Assembly: GCA_905209765.1 (NCBI GenBank)
Contig: CAJLUE010000083.1
Location: forward strand, 1-6,857
From: an uncultured Collinsella sp.
GTDB lineage: Bacteria > Actinomycetota > Coriobacteriia > Coriobacteriales > Coriobacteriaceae
Length of the DNA stretch: 6,857 nt
Direction: 5' to 3'
Part shown: positions 1 through 5,705 of the stretch, one piece after another
Numbering within the stretch: the first letter of the stretch is position 1
How the letters are laid out: each line of letters opens with the position of its first letter
Program-made: the position numbers and the translations under genes
Notes under the pieces: generated by a model
The model's input: only the letters and a program-made list of their open reading frames with translations
The model's database searches: none
What the model was told of the DNA's origin: nothing

Positions 1-350
1 AGGAACGTGGCGATGGCCTTCATGGCCTGGTAGCCGATGCTCAAAAACGTGACGCCCACAAACATGTACAGGTCGTTGAGGCCCAAACCAATCACCGACA
101 GGATGGTGAAGATCGTGAACTCGCGCTTGCGGCTCATGCCCTCGCGATGGTCGAACACGTACTTCATGCTGAGCCAGTAGTTGACCACGACGGACGTGAT
201 AAACGAGACCGTGGTGCTCATTAAAAAGTTGAGGTGGAACTGCTCGACGAGCGCAATAAGCATGCCCCAGTCGATGCCAAAGGAGATAAGGCCCACGACA
301 GCGAACTTGAGGAACTGCTTGGTATGAGGTTGTGCCAGTGCCTTGCGCAC
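1..350 (-). CDS. GtrA family membrane protein, partial (C-terminus beyond window)
   Basis: This is the 5' part (116 residues) of a small polytopic membrane protein that runs off the left edge. GtrA-family proteins are thought to help move polyprenyl-phosphate-linked sugars across the membrane for cell-surface glycosylation; the exact substrate cannot be read here. Hydrophobic segments lie near residues 15-37, 40-60 and 77-98, and a fourth begins near 99. The family signature is visible as VVNYWLSMKYVF (55-66). Residues 61-93 match the neighbouring GtrA protein at 26 of 33 positions, so the two are paralogues; by that alignment about 20 residues are missing. I chose the GTG at 350 (MRKALAQPHT) because it gives a family-length N-terminus. 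It has only a weak ribosome binding site, and an in-frame TTG at 431 is the only other start before a stop at 435-437. The family call is firm; the start is uncertain. Confidence 0.85.
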   Translation of the reverse strand, partial: MRKALAQPHTKQFLKFAVVGLISFGIDWGMLIALVEQFHLNFLMSTTVSFITSVVVNYWLSMKYVFDHREGMSRKREFTIFTILSVIGLGLNDLYMFVGVTFLSIGYQAMKAIATF

Positions 351-571
351 GTAATCACATCCAATGCGTTGATGAATCGAGCAACGAGTTACTTTAGAGC
401 TTTTGCACGGGAAACGTAAGGTCTTTGGCAAGAACTATATGAACTCGCCAAATATTCAAGAGGTAATCCGCAAACGTTGCAGATCTGCCCGTAAACGAGC
501 AAGGCCCACGAACAACGCAGCGCTCGACGCACGTCATCCGCAGGTCCCCGTAGTGCAACGAGGAGGCCGGG
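351..571. other. Intergenic gap between the two GtrA genes
   Basis: This gap of 221 bases separates the stop of the upstream GtrA gene from the start of the downstream one. I see no terminator with a T-tract and no tRNA or convincing small gene. The only clear dyad is a 10-bp palindrome GCAGATCTGC at 479-488. A TATAGT hexamer on the minus strand (434-439) could be a -10 for the downstream GtrA gene, but no -35 sits at the right spacing. The gap is long enough that the two GtrA genes may be transcribed separately. Confidence 0.4.
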
Positions 572-967
572 CTACTTGGTCTGCTCGCCCTCCAAGAAAA
601 TCTTGCGCGTTACAAAGTTGTAGACCATGACCAGTGCGGTAGCGCAAATCTTGGCGATATTGGCCTCGAGGCCCAAGCCGGCGTTGAGGGCCAGCACGAT
701 GCCGTCGTTGAGCGCTAGGCCAATAACGGACAGGACGACAAAGATGATGAACTCGCGACGGCGACTCATGCCCTCCTTGTGTGCAAACACGTACTTCATG
801 CTCGCGACGTAGTTAAAGATGAGCGAGACGATAAAGCCGCTGGTGTTGGCGATCAGGATATTGAGGCCCAGACCGTAGTGGAGCAGATTCATGATGCCAA
901 AGTCGATGACGGTGGCAATGACGCCGACGACGCCAAACTTCATAATCTGCGCAAGGAGCTTTTGCAT
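572..967 (-). CDS. GtrA family membrane protein
   Basis: This is a complete 131-residue GtrA-family protein. The family consists of small four-span membrane proteins linked to transfer of lipid-linked sugars for surface polysaccharide or teichoic acid decoration; the role here is inferred from the family only. Hydrophobic spans lie near residues 11-30, 34-55, 72-95 and 103-119. The signatures FNYVASMKYVF (51-61) and YNFVTRKIF (116-124) are both present, and the tail is short and charged. I chose the ATG at 967, preceded by AAGG and AGG about 8 and 4 bases upstream. The open frame extends to a TTG at 1030, but that would add 21 proline- and arginine-rich residues encoded across a hairpin and a palindrome, so I reject it. 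The gene follows fbp by 78 bases on the same strand and precedes a paralogue, so readthrough from fbp is possible. Confidence 0.9.
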   Translation of the reverse strand: MQKLLAQIMKFGVVGVIATVIDFGIMNLLHYGLGLNILIANTSGFIVSLIFNYVASMKYVFAHKEGMSRRREFIIFVVLSVIGLALNDGIVLALNAGLGLEANIAKICATALVMVYNFVTRKIFLEGEQTK

Positions 968-984
968 GGTACCTGCCTTAGGGT

Positions 985-998
985 GGCGCCGCGGCGCC
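985..998. repeat. Perfect 14-bp palindrome GGCGCCGCGGCGCC
   Basis: This exact GC-only palindrome lies 17 bases upstream of the chosen ATG of the GtrA gene, between it and fbp. In RNA it could form a small hairpin just before the ribosome binding site, or it could be chance in GC-rich DNA. Confidence 0.4.
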
Positions 999-1031
999 GT
1001 GGGGATGACAAACTCAGCAAGTTTAGCCAAT

Positions 1032-1045
1032 CCCCGCAGGCGGGG
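1032..1045 (-). repeat. Small GC hairpin directly after the fbp stop codon
   Basis: The 14 bases read CCCCGCCTGCGGGG on the minus strand, starting right after the fbp TAG. They can form a 5-bp all-GC stem with a 4-base loop. No T-run follows (ATTGGCTAAA), so it is not a standard intrinsic terminator. It might stabilise the fbp 3' end or partly attenuate readthrough into the GtrA gene. Confidence 0.3.
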
Positions 1046-2962
1046 CTAGGCGCGCTCCTCGATAGCACCGTTTCTATATGCATCGAGCAGCTGGCGCAGG
1101 TCCTGGATTTGGCTGCGGATCTTGGCGCCCGTATCGGTATCGCTGACCATGCGGCGGCGGTCGGCCTCGTCAAAGCGGTTGGTCTCGCTCTCGATGTCGA
1201 CATTGCGGGTAAGTGCCTCGGCAACCGTGGTAAAGGCTTGGTGCGACTTAAGGCGACATCCGCGCGAGCTGGAGATAAGCGTGTATCCGGCAATGCCCGT
1301 CTTGGGGTGGTAGGCACGGCAGAAGCCGCCATCGATGACCAGTAGCTTGCCTTCGGCGCGGATGGGTTGCTCGCCCTTGGTGGTCTTGACGGGCGTATGA
1401 CCGTTGATGATGTGTCCCGTCGGCGAGCATGCCATGGGGGTGACGCCAAACTCGCGCATGATGTCGTCGCAGACCGAGGGCGACTTGGTAAGCGTAAAGT
1501 ACGGGTCCATCGGCTCGACCCAGGTGCTCTTATCGGCGATGTAGGCGCGTTCGAACGTGCGAACCTCGCGTCCGCTTGCCGGCGACTTCATACCGATCCA
1601 GAGATACCACATCCAGTCGAGGGCATCGCGGTCGCCGTTGCGCCAGGCGCGGCGGGCGATATGGTCGCAAAAATCGAGATAGTCGTGACCGGCGTGCCAC
1701 GTACCCAGGCAGTTCATGCTGCTAAAGGTGCCGTCTTCGTTGAGCGGCACGCAGCCGTGGAAGAGCAGGTTGCCGTTGGCGACCTTATACATGGAGCCGT
1801 GGGTATAGAGGAAATCGATGTGGCGATGTAGGTGATCGGCGGTGACAAACTCGGACACGAGCTTGTCTATGATGTGTTGCTCCTCGGGTGTGAGCGTGTA
1901 GGGGTCCGCCGGATCGACGGTGGGGAAGTCGTTGGTCGTGAGTGGCCAAACGCTGCCGTCGGCAAGCGTGACCGTGCCGGCGTCGCGATCGACCTTGTCG
2001 AGCAACAGGCGGTCTGCCATATCGAACTCGGGGTGGCGCTGGATAATCTGACCCTCGAGCTTAAAGAGTAGGACGTTGATGGCCTTGATCAGCGGGCTGA
2101 TGGACTCGTCGGCGGTGTAGGTAGCGTCGGCGAAGGCGACAAGCTCGCGCAGCGAGATACCGTAGTCGTTCTCGAGGATCTCGTAGTTGTCATAGCGCAG
2201 GTTGTTGCGCAGCACCGTGGCGATGCAGGCGGGCTCTCCTGCCGCAGCGCCCATCCACAGCAGGTCGTGGTTGCCCCACTGGATGTCGAGTGAATGGTAG
2301 GTGAGCAGACGGTCCATAATCTTTGCCGCGCCGCCACCGCGGTCGAAGATATCGCCCACCAGGTGCAGGTGGTCGACAGCCAGACGCTTGATGAGCGAGG
2401 CGAGCGACTCGATAAAGTCGTCGGCGCTGGCGGTCTCCAGGATGGACTCAATGATGCGCTCGTGATAGCGCACGCGGTAGTTGTTCTCATCCGGATGCGT
2501 GTGCAGCAACTCGTCGATGATGTAGGCGTAATCGCGCGGGATGGCCTTGCGCACCTTGGAGCGCGTGTAGCGACTCGAAAGCGAACGCGCCACCATGATG
2601 AGCTGGTCGAGCATGGTTTTGTACCAGGTGGGCGAGTCCTCGTGCTGGCTGCGTGCGAGCTCGATCTTCTCGCGCGGGTAGTAGATGAGCGTGCACAGCT
2701 CGCCCTTTTCGTCAAAGGAGAGCGTGTCGCCAAAGATCTCGTCGACATGTTCGCGCACGACACCCGAGCAGTTGTTGAGGATGTGCATAAAGGCTTCGTA
2801 CTCGCCGTGCACGTCGCTCATAAAATGCTCGGTGCCTTTGGGCAGGTTGAGAATGGCCGAGAGATTGATGATCTCGGTAAACGCGGATTGCTCGGTAGGA
2901 AATTGTCTCGACAGCAGGCGCAGATACTTGAAGTCTTGCGGATTGCGATCGAATGCGACCAT
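1046..2962 (-). CDS. fbp: Fructose-1,6-bisphosphatase, class 3 (EC 3.1.3.11)
   Basis: This 638-residue enzyme hydrolyses fructose 1,6-bisphosphate to fructose 6-phosphate in the cytoplasm, the committed step of gluconeogenesis. It belongs to the class 3 type first known from Bacillus (about 670 residues there), which has a calcineurin-like metallophosphoesterase core and no relation to E. coli Fbp. The metal-site motifs appear in order: SDVHGEY (49-55), GDIFDRG (203-209), GNHD (230-233), an HG at 402-403 and NGHTP (520-524). The insert between the first two motifs is typical of class 3. The open frame continues upstream to 3142, but the ATG at 2962 has the good ribosome site GGAAGGTG four bases away and gives the family's usual N-terminus, so I start there. 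Bacillus homologues need Mn2+ and respond to phosphoenolpyruvate and AMP; that is family knowledge. An inverted repeat over the promoter suggests repressor control. Confidence 0.96.
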   Translation of the reverse strand: MVAFDRNPQDFKYLRLLSRQFPTEQSAFTEIINLSAILNLPKGTEHFMSDVHGEYEAFMHILNNCSGVVREHVDEIFGDTLSFDEKGELCTLIYYPREKIELARSQHEDSPTWYKTMLDQLIMVARSLSSRYTRSKVRKAIPRDYAYIIDELLHTHPDENNYRVRYHERIIESILETASADDFIESLASLIKRLAVDHLHLVGDIFDRGGGAAKIMDRLLTYHSLDIQWGNHDLLWMGAAAGEPACIATVLRNNLRYDNYEILENDYGISLRELVAFADATYTADESISPLIKAINVLLFKLEGQIIQRHPEFDMADRLLLDKVDRDAGTVTLADGSVWPLTTNDFPTVDPADPYTLTPEEQHIIDKLVSEFVTADHLHRHIDFLYTHGSMYKVANGNLLFHGCVPLNEDGTFSSMNCLGTWHAGHDYLDFCDHIARRAWRNGDRDALDWMWYLWIGMKSPASGREVRTFERAYIADKSTWVEPMDPYFTLTKSPSVCDDIMREFGVTPMACSPTGHIINGHTPVKTTKGEQPIRAEGKLLVIDGGFCRAYHPKTGIAGYTLISSSRGCRLKSHQAFTTVAEALTRNVDIESETNRFDEADRRRMVSDTDTGAKIRSQIQDLRQLLDAYRNGAIEERA

Positions 2963-2989
2963 GAAACACCTTCCGATGGGGTTGGTAAA

Positions 2990-3019
2990 ACTGATAAACA
3001 GCGTCAAACGTTTATCAGT
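2990..3019. promoter_or_regulatory. Operator-like 10-bp inverted repeat upstream of fbp
   Basis: The arms ACTGATAAAC (2990-2999) and GTTTATCAGT (3010-3019) are perfect inverted copies with a 10-base centre. The arm farther from fbp covers the predicted fbp -10 hexamer, and the other falls just after the expected transcription start. That position suits a dimeric repressor site. No T-run follows, so a terminator is unlikely. As RNA it could also be a 5' leader stem. The regulator cannot be named from the sequence. Confidence 0.5.
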
Positions 3020-3039
3020 ATGCGACGCCTTTGTTTCAA
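3011..3039 (-). promoter_or_regulatory. Predicted fbp promoter
   Basis: On the minus strand, TTGAAA (3039-3034, five of six matches to the -35 consensus) is followed after exactly 17 bases by GATAAA (3016-3011, four of six matches to -10). Transcription would start near 3004, leaving a leader of about 40 bases before the fbp ATG at 2962. The -10 lies inside an inverted repeat. Confidence 0.45.
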
Positions 3040-3077
3040 TTTTGCGCTGGCGGCTCAATTGTCGGATGAACGGTTTG

Positions 3078-3091
3078 CTAAATCGATTTAG
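3078..3091. promoter_or_regulatory. Perfect 14-bp palindrome CTAAATCGATTTAG
   Basis: This AT-rich perfect palindrome lies about 40 bp upstream of the predicted fbp -35 and about 190 bp before degV. Its size and symmetry suit a helix-turn-helix dimer site. No regulator gene is nearby to link it to. Confidence 0.4.
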
Positions 3092-3136
3092 TTGAGGTTG
3101 ATGTGTCGGTTGGGTGGAGACGAAGGGGGTGATTTT

Positions 3137-3152
3137 GCCCATATGGGCCCAT
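3137..3152. repeat. Two overlapping palindromes
   Basis: GCCCATATGGGC (3137-3148) overlaps ATGGGCCCAT (3143-3152); each is a perfect palindrome. They lie mid-way between fbp and degV and match no promoter element I can place. The function is unknown and chance is possible. Confidence 0.3.
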
Positions 3153-3185
3153 GGCGGGGATGGGGATGTCCATGATAAAGATATT

Positions 3186-3206
3186 CAATGCAAATGGTTC
3201 GCATTG
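3186..3206. repeat. Short inverted repeat CAATGC / GCATTG
   Basis: Six-base arms (3186-3191 and 3201-3206) flank a 9-base centre, about 40 bp upstream of the degV -10 candidate. Such a site could bind a regulator of degV, but six-base arms are weak evidence. Confidence 0.25.
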
Positions 3207-3244
3207 GTAAATAGTGGACATTCGTATCGTATTAAGGCTTGCTG

Positions 3245-3253
3245 TGCGATAAT
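3245..3253 (+). promoter_or_regulatory. Candidate extended -10 promoter of degV
   Basis: TGCGATAAT is an extended -10 (TG, one base, then GATAAT with five of six matches). It lies 17 bases before the degV ribosome binding site, so the leader would be about 20 bases. The -35 position (TATCGT near 3225-3230) is poor, which fits an extended -10 promoter. The element sits inside an imperfect dyad (3241-3262) that might be an operator. Confidence 0.35.
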
Positions 3254-3281
3254 TTGCGCAGCAATACTTAAGGAGCCTCAT

Positions 3282-4172
3282 ATGAGTGATTTTGTCCTGA
3301 CCTGTGAATCCGCCGCCGACCGAACCCGTGAGTTCTTTGCGTCGCGCAATATCCCTGTCGTGTGTTTTCATTACGAGATCGACGATGTTGTCTATACGGA
3401 CGATCTGTATCAGTCGATTTCGCCGGACGAGTTTTTTGCCAAGATCGCCGCGGGTGCCATGCCAAAAACGTCGCAGCTGGGCGTGGGCGAGTACGAGGAG
3501 TTTTGGGAGCCGTTCGTTGCCGAGGGTAAAGACGTGCTGCACCTGACGTTGTCGTCGGGTATTTCGGGCACGTATGGATCGGCCTGCGTTGCGGCGCAGA
3601 TGCTCGCGGATCGCTATCCCCAGGGCGGCAAGGTGCGCGTCGTCGATTCGCTGGCGGCGTCTTCGGGCTTTGGCCTGTTGCTGGAATATGCCGCCGACGT
3701 TCGCGATAGCGGGGCTTCACTCGACGAGACGGCTGCCTGGATCGAGGAACACAAGCTCAACCTGCACCATTGGTTCTTTTCGACCGATCTGTCGAGCTAC
3801 CTGCGCGGCGGTCGTATCTCGGCGGCCAGCGCGATTATCGGCTCGGCGCTCAAGATCTGCCCGCTCATGACCGTCGATTGCGAGGGTAAGCTGGCACCGC
3901 GTGAGAAGATTCGCACCAAGAAGCGCGCGATTTCCGAGATGGCTAAGACCATGATGGCGCACGTGCAGGACGGTGCGGATTATTCGGGTAAGTGTATCTT
4001 GTCCCATTCGGCGTGCCGCGAGGATGCCGAGGCCGTTGCGGCGCTGATTGAGGAACGGGCCCCGCGGCTCAAAGGCAAGATCGAGATCAACAATATCGGT
4101 GCTCTGATCGGTTCGCACACCGGACCTGGTACGGTTGCGCTCTTCTTTATGGGCGACAAGCGCGTGGATTAA
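3282..4172 (+). CDS. DegV family fatty-acid-binding protein
   Basis: This 296-residue protein belongs to the DegV family, cytoplasmic proteins that hold one long-chain fatty acid. Studied members (FakB of Gram-positives) present it to the kinase FakA to make acyl-phosphate for phospholipid synthesis. Motifs in order are CESAAD (8-13, the place of the usual DSTAD), PKTSQ (61-65), TLSSGISGTYGSA (89-101, ligand head-group loop), LRGGRIS (174-180) and GSHTGPGT (277-284). The length is normal. The frame is open back to 3114, but the ATG at 3282 has the strong site AAGGAG (3270-3275) six bases away and the expected N-terminus. The gene is divergent from fbp and ends at a shared terminator. No fatty acid kinase lies in the window, so the partner must be encoded elsewhere and the specific lipid is unknown. 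Confidence 0.92.
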   Translation: MSDFVLTCESAADRTREFFASRNIPVVCFHYEIDDVVYTDDLYQSISPDEFFAKIAAGAMPKTSQLGVGEYEEFWEPFVAEGKDVLHLTLSSGISGTYGSACVAAQMLADRYPQGGKVRVVDSLAASSGFGLLLEYAADVRDSGASLDETAAWIEEHKLNLHHWFFSTDLSSYLRGGRISAASAIIGSALKICPLMTVDCEGKLAPREKIRTKKRAISEMAKTMMAHVQDGADYSGKCILSHSACREDAEAVAALIEERAPRLKGKIEINNIGALIGSHTGPGTVALFFMGDKRVD

Positions 4173-4213
4173 TTTGCCCCATCACGTCGCTGCATGATTG
4201 CTCAAGCGAAAAC

Positions 4214-4241
4214 GGCCCGCCTCACGTTTGTGGGGCGGGCC
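4214..4241. terminator. Bidirectional terminator between degV and the convergent gene
   Basis: Arms at 4214-4225 and 4230-4241 form a 12-bp stem (GGCCCGCCTCAC paired with GTGGGGCGGGCC, one G-T pair) with a GTTT loop. A short A-run precedes the stem and TGTTTT follows it, giving short T-runs in both directions. It lies about 40 bases after the degV stop and 12 bases beyond the stop of the minus-strand gene, so it can end both transcripts. Confidence 0.8.
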
Positions 4242-4252
4242 AAGATGTTTTG

Positions 4253-5344
4253 CTAGCGTCTCTTTCCGCGTAAGAAGAATCCGTGCAGTGACGGCTTGAG
4301 GCCGCGGTTGGCGCGACGCTCCTCGATATGATCGTGGATCGAAGCGACGCGTTCGATGACTTCGTCGGGGATCGGTACGTCGGGATTCATGTTCTCGACC
4401 TGGCTGACCTCGGCGGCGGCGACCTGGTCGATAATGGGCACATCGTCGCGCGAGATGACAGGTGTGGCGTCTTCCTTCATCTTGCGATAGCGCTTCATCA
4501 TGTCGGTCTGCAGCTGTTGGGCCGAAGGCGGCGTCCAGATGATGGCGTTGGCGCCGGCGGCGATGGTTTCGCGGATGCTCTCGGGCGTCTTGCCGCCCGG
4601 TGCGATGAGCGGCAGGTTGGGATAGTGCTCGCGCAGCTCACGCAGGACCTGGGGCGTGTTTTTGCCGGCGGCGATGTTGAGAATCTTGGCTCCGGCGCGC
4701 ACCTTGGCGTGAGCATCGTCATCGCAGCGAACGACCGTTGCGATGACGGGGATGTCGGCGATGTTGGTGATGTGCTCGACCATCTCGGCAGTGGCGGGGG
4801 AGTTGACCACGCAGCCCGCCGCGCCCTGCATCTCGGAGACGGCCGCCATCTGCACGGAGCGCTTACCGGTGGTGGTGCCGCCGCCAACGCCCACAAAGAC
4901 CGGGCACTCGGCGACGGTCAGCAGCGCCTGCGTAATGGCGGGCTGCGGCGTGAAGGGGTAGACGGCAAACACGGCGTCGGCATTGGAGTTGCGGATGACC
5001 GCCACGTCGGTGGTGTAGATGAGCGACTTGATGCGGCGGCCAAAGAGCGTAAAGCCGCTGGCCTCATCGATCTCATCGGGCATGCGGAGGGCCGCCTTGC
5101 GTAGACGCCCGTCGATGGGCAGCGGCTCCATGGGCAAAAGGCCGTTGGGAGTTACGGCCACCTGGGGCTCGGTGAACTCGTCTGCAAGCTCTACCTCGGA
5201 AAAATCGACCGAGGCGACGATGTCCTCGTGAATCTCGGCGGGAACATCGATGGGGGCTTGGTCGCTTGCCGCGGCGGGAGTGTCGAAGGAGCTGGTGCCG
5301 ACAAAGGCATCGACGCGCTCGTTTAGATCGTTGAGAGTATCCAT
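4253..5344 (-). CDS. TIM-barrel-like 'hydrolase' with acidic N-terminal and basic C-terminal extensions
   Basis: This 363-residue protein has a core (about residues 73-290) resembling short clostridial proteins that databases usually call just 'hydrolase'. I know of no proven reaction. Visible motifs are FGRRIKSLIYTTDVAVIRN (101-119), the Gly-rich VGVGGGTTTGKR (151-162), IAPGGKTPESI (247-257) and AGANAIIWTPPS (263-274). The last two resemble the phosphate-binding loops that end TIM barrels such as IMP dehydrogenase; that fold is my inference. Residues 1-60 hold about 16 acidic residues and a single Arg and look disordered. The tail (about 291-363) ends in basic FFLRGKRR. Both extensions are absent from the homologues I recall. 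The ATG at 5344 is the most upstream possible start, since an in-frame TAG precedes it by four codons; its ribosome site is poor. An internal start at Met72 would remove the acidic part. Confidence 0.7.
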   Translation of the reverse strand: MDTLNDLNERVDAFVGTSSFDTPAAASDQAPIDVPAEIHEDIVASVDFSEVELADEFTEPQVAVTPNGLLPMEPLPIDGRLRKAALRMPDEIDEASGFTLFGRRIKSLIYTTDVAVIRNSNADAVFAVYPFTPQPAITQALLTVAECPVFVGVGGGTTTGKRSVQMAAVSEMQGAAGCVVNSPATAEMVEHITNIADIPVIATVVRCDDDAHAKVRAGAKILNIAAGKNTPQVLRELREHYPNLPLIAPGGKTPESIRETIAAGANAIIWTPPSAQQLQTDMMKRYRKMKEDATPVISRDDVPIIDQVAAAEVSQVENMNPDVPIPDEVIERVASIHDHIEERRANRGLKPSLHGFFLRGKRR

Positions 5345-5534
5345 GGCGGTCCGTTTCTATGTTGTGCGCCCGTCGGCGTGCGACCGGTGCTACGATTGCT
5401 AAACCGTTTGACGAGTTGATTTTTCCCCGCCGCGCCATCCGTTAGACCGAAAGGCCGGCGAACGTGAAGGAGCTGTGGTGGCGGGGATTGAGGTGCTATC
5501 TTGAAAGTCCCGTTTAAAAGAGAGGTGACGCGGT
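5345..5534. other. Divergent intergenic region with long-range inverted repeat
   Basis: These 190 bases separate two divergent genes. CCCCGCC (5425-5431) and GGCGGGG (5480-5486) are perfect inverted copies about 50 bases apart, with CCA and TGG also pairable just inside. The loop is purine-rich and contains GGCCGGC. I cannot match it to a known riboswitch or structured RNA. A possible extended -10, TGCTATCTT (5494-5502), could drive the small plus-strand gene. I see no good promoter for the minus-strand gene. Confidence 0.3.
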
Positions 5535-5705
5535 ATGGAATTGGCAGCACTGTTTGGCTCGATTGGCCTGTGTGTGGGCGCAATCGTTGCCGCCGCGGTC
5601 ATCTACTTGGTGGTCACGGCCATTAAGGGTAAAAGGGCCGAGCGCAAGGAGCGCGAGGCACTTAAGCAGCACCGTGACCAGCAGGACAAGTGCGCACGGA
5701 GATAG
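5535..5705 (+). CDS. Small single-span membrane protein (56 aa), unknown function
   Basis: This short gene encodes 56 residues. It starts at an ATG with a good ribosome site, AGAGGTGA (5521-5528), six bases upstream. Residues about 5-30 form one unbroken hydrophobic stretch rich in Ala, Val, Ile and Leu. It is followed by a highly charged tail (KGKRAERKER and onward to CARR) that is probably helical. By the positive-inside rule the N-terminus faces out and the tail faces the cytoplasm. I recognise no family. It could be a small regulator or scaffold of a membrane complex, or an orphan. The good ribosome site, clean membrane segment and lack of any competing gene on this DNA argue that it is real. 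It is divergent from the TIM-barrel-like gene and convergent with the methyltransferase gene, 24 bases apart. Confidence 0.7.
   Translation: MELAALFGSIGLCVGAIVAAAVIYLVVTAIKGKRAERKEREALKQHRDQQDKCARR

Larger units (their letters stand above)
2963..3281. other. Divergent intergenic region between fbp and degV
   Basis: This 319-base region holds both start signals and several dyads: an inverted repeat at 2990-3019, palindromes at 3078-3091 and 3137-3148, a CAATGC/GCATTG repeat at 3186-3206, and an imperfect dyad at 3241-3262. It is more AT-rich than the flanking genes, as expected of control DNA. Open frames here are only N-terminal extensions of the two genes or shadows. Confidence 0.6.

Noticed and set aside
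403..630. 75-codon plus-strand open frame between the GtrA genes
   Set aside because: It overlaps the 3' end of a GtrA gene, has an Arg/Pro-rich product typical of non-coding frames and no ribosome site.
779..1345. 188-codon plus-strand open frame across the fbp/GtrA junction
   Set aside because: It is antisense to two recognisable proteins, lacks a ribosome site and has no recognisable domain.
2985..3008. TTGACG on the minus strand (3008-3003) as an alternative fbp -35
   Set aside because: The hexamer 17 bases downstream is CAACCC-like and not a credible -10.
2294..3091. 265-codon open frame on the plus strand opposite fbp
   Set aside because: It lies antisense to the conserved catalytic part of fbp, its product resembles no family, and such long shadows are common opposite GC-rich genes.
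2963..3142. N-terminal extension of fbp by 60 residues
   Set aside because: The extension is basic and unlike the family, crosses the predicted promoter and inverted repeat, and the ATG at 2962 has a strong ribosome site.
3114..3281. N-terminal extension of degV by 56 residues
   Set aside because: DegV proteins begin at the strand leading to the CES/DST motif; the ATG at 3282 has AAGGAG at ideal spacing.
3078..3542. 154-codon minus-strand open frame overlapping the degV start
   Set aside because: It is antisense to conserved degV codons and to the control region; no domain or ribosome site is visible.
4328..5104. 258-codon plus-strand open frame opposite the TIM-barrel-like gene
   Set aside because: The Asp/Gly/His-rich product is typical antisense translation of GC-rich codons; the minus strand has the conserved motifs.
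5411..5530. Known riboswitch or SRP RNA in the 5345-5534 gap
   Set aside because: I compared the stems and loops with the fluoride, ZTP, glycine, guanidine, cyclic-di-GMP and 4.5S RNA cores I remember, and none match.
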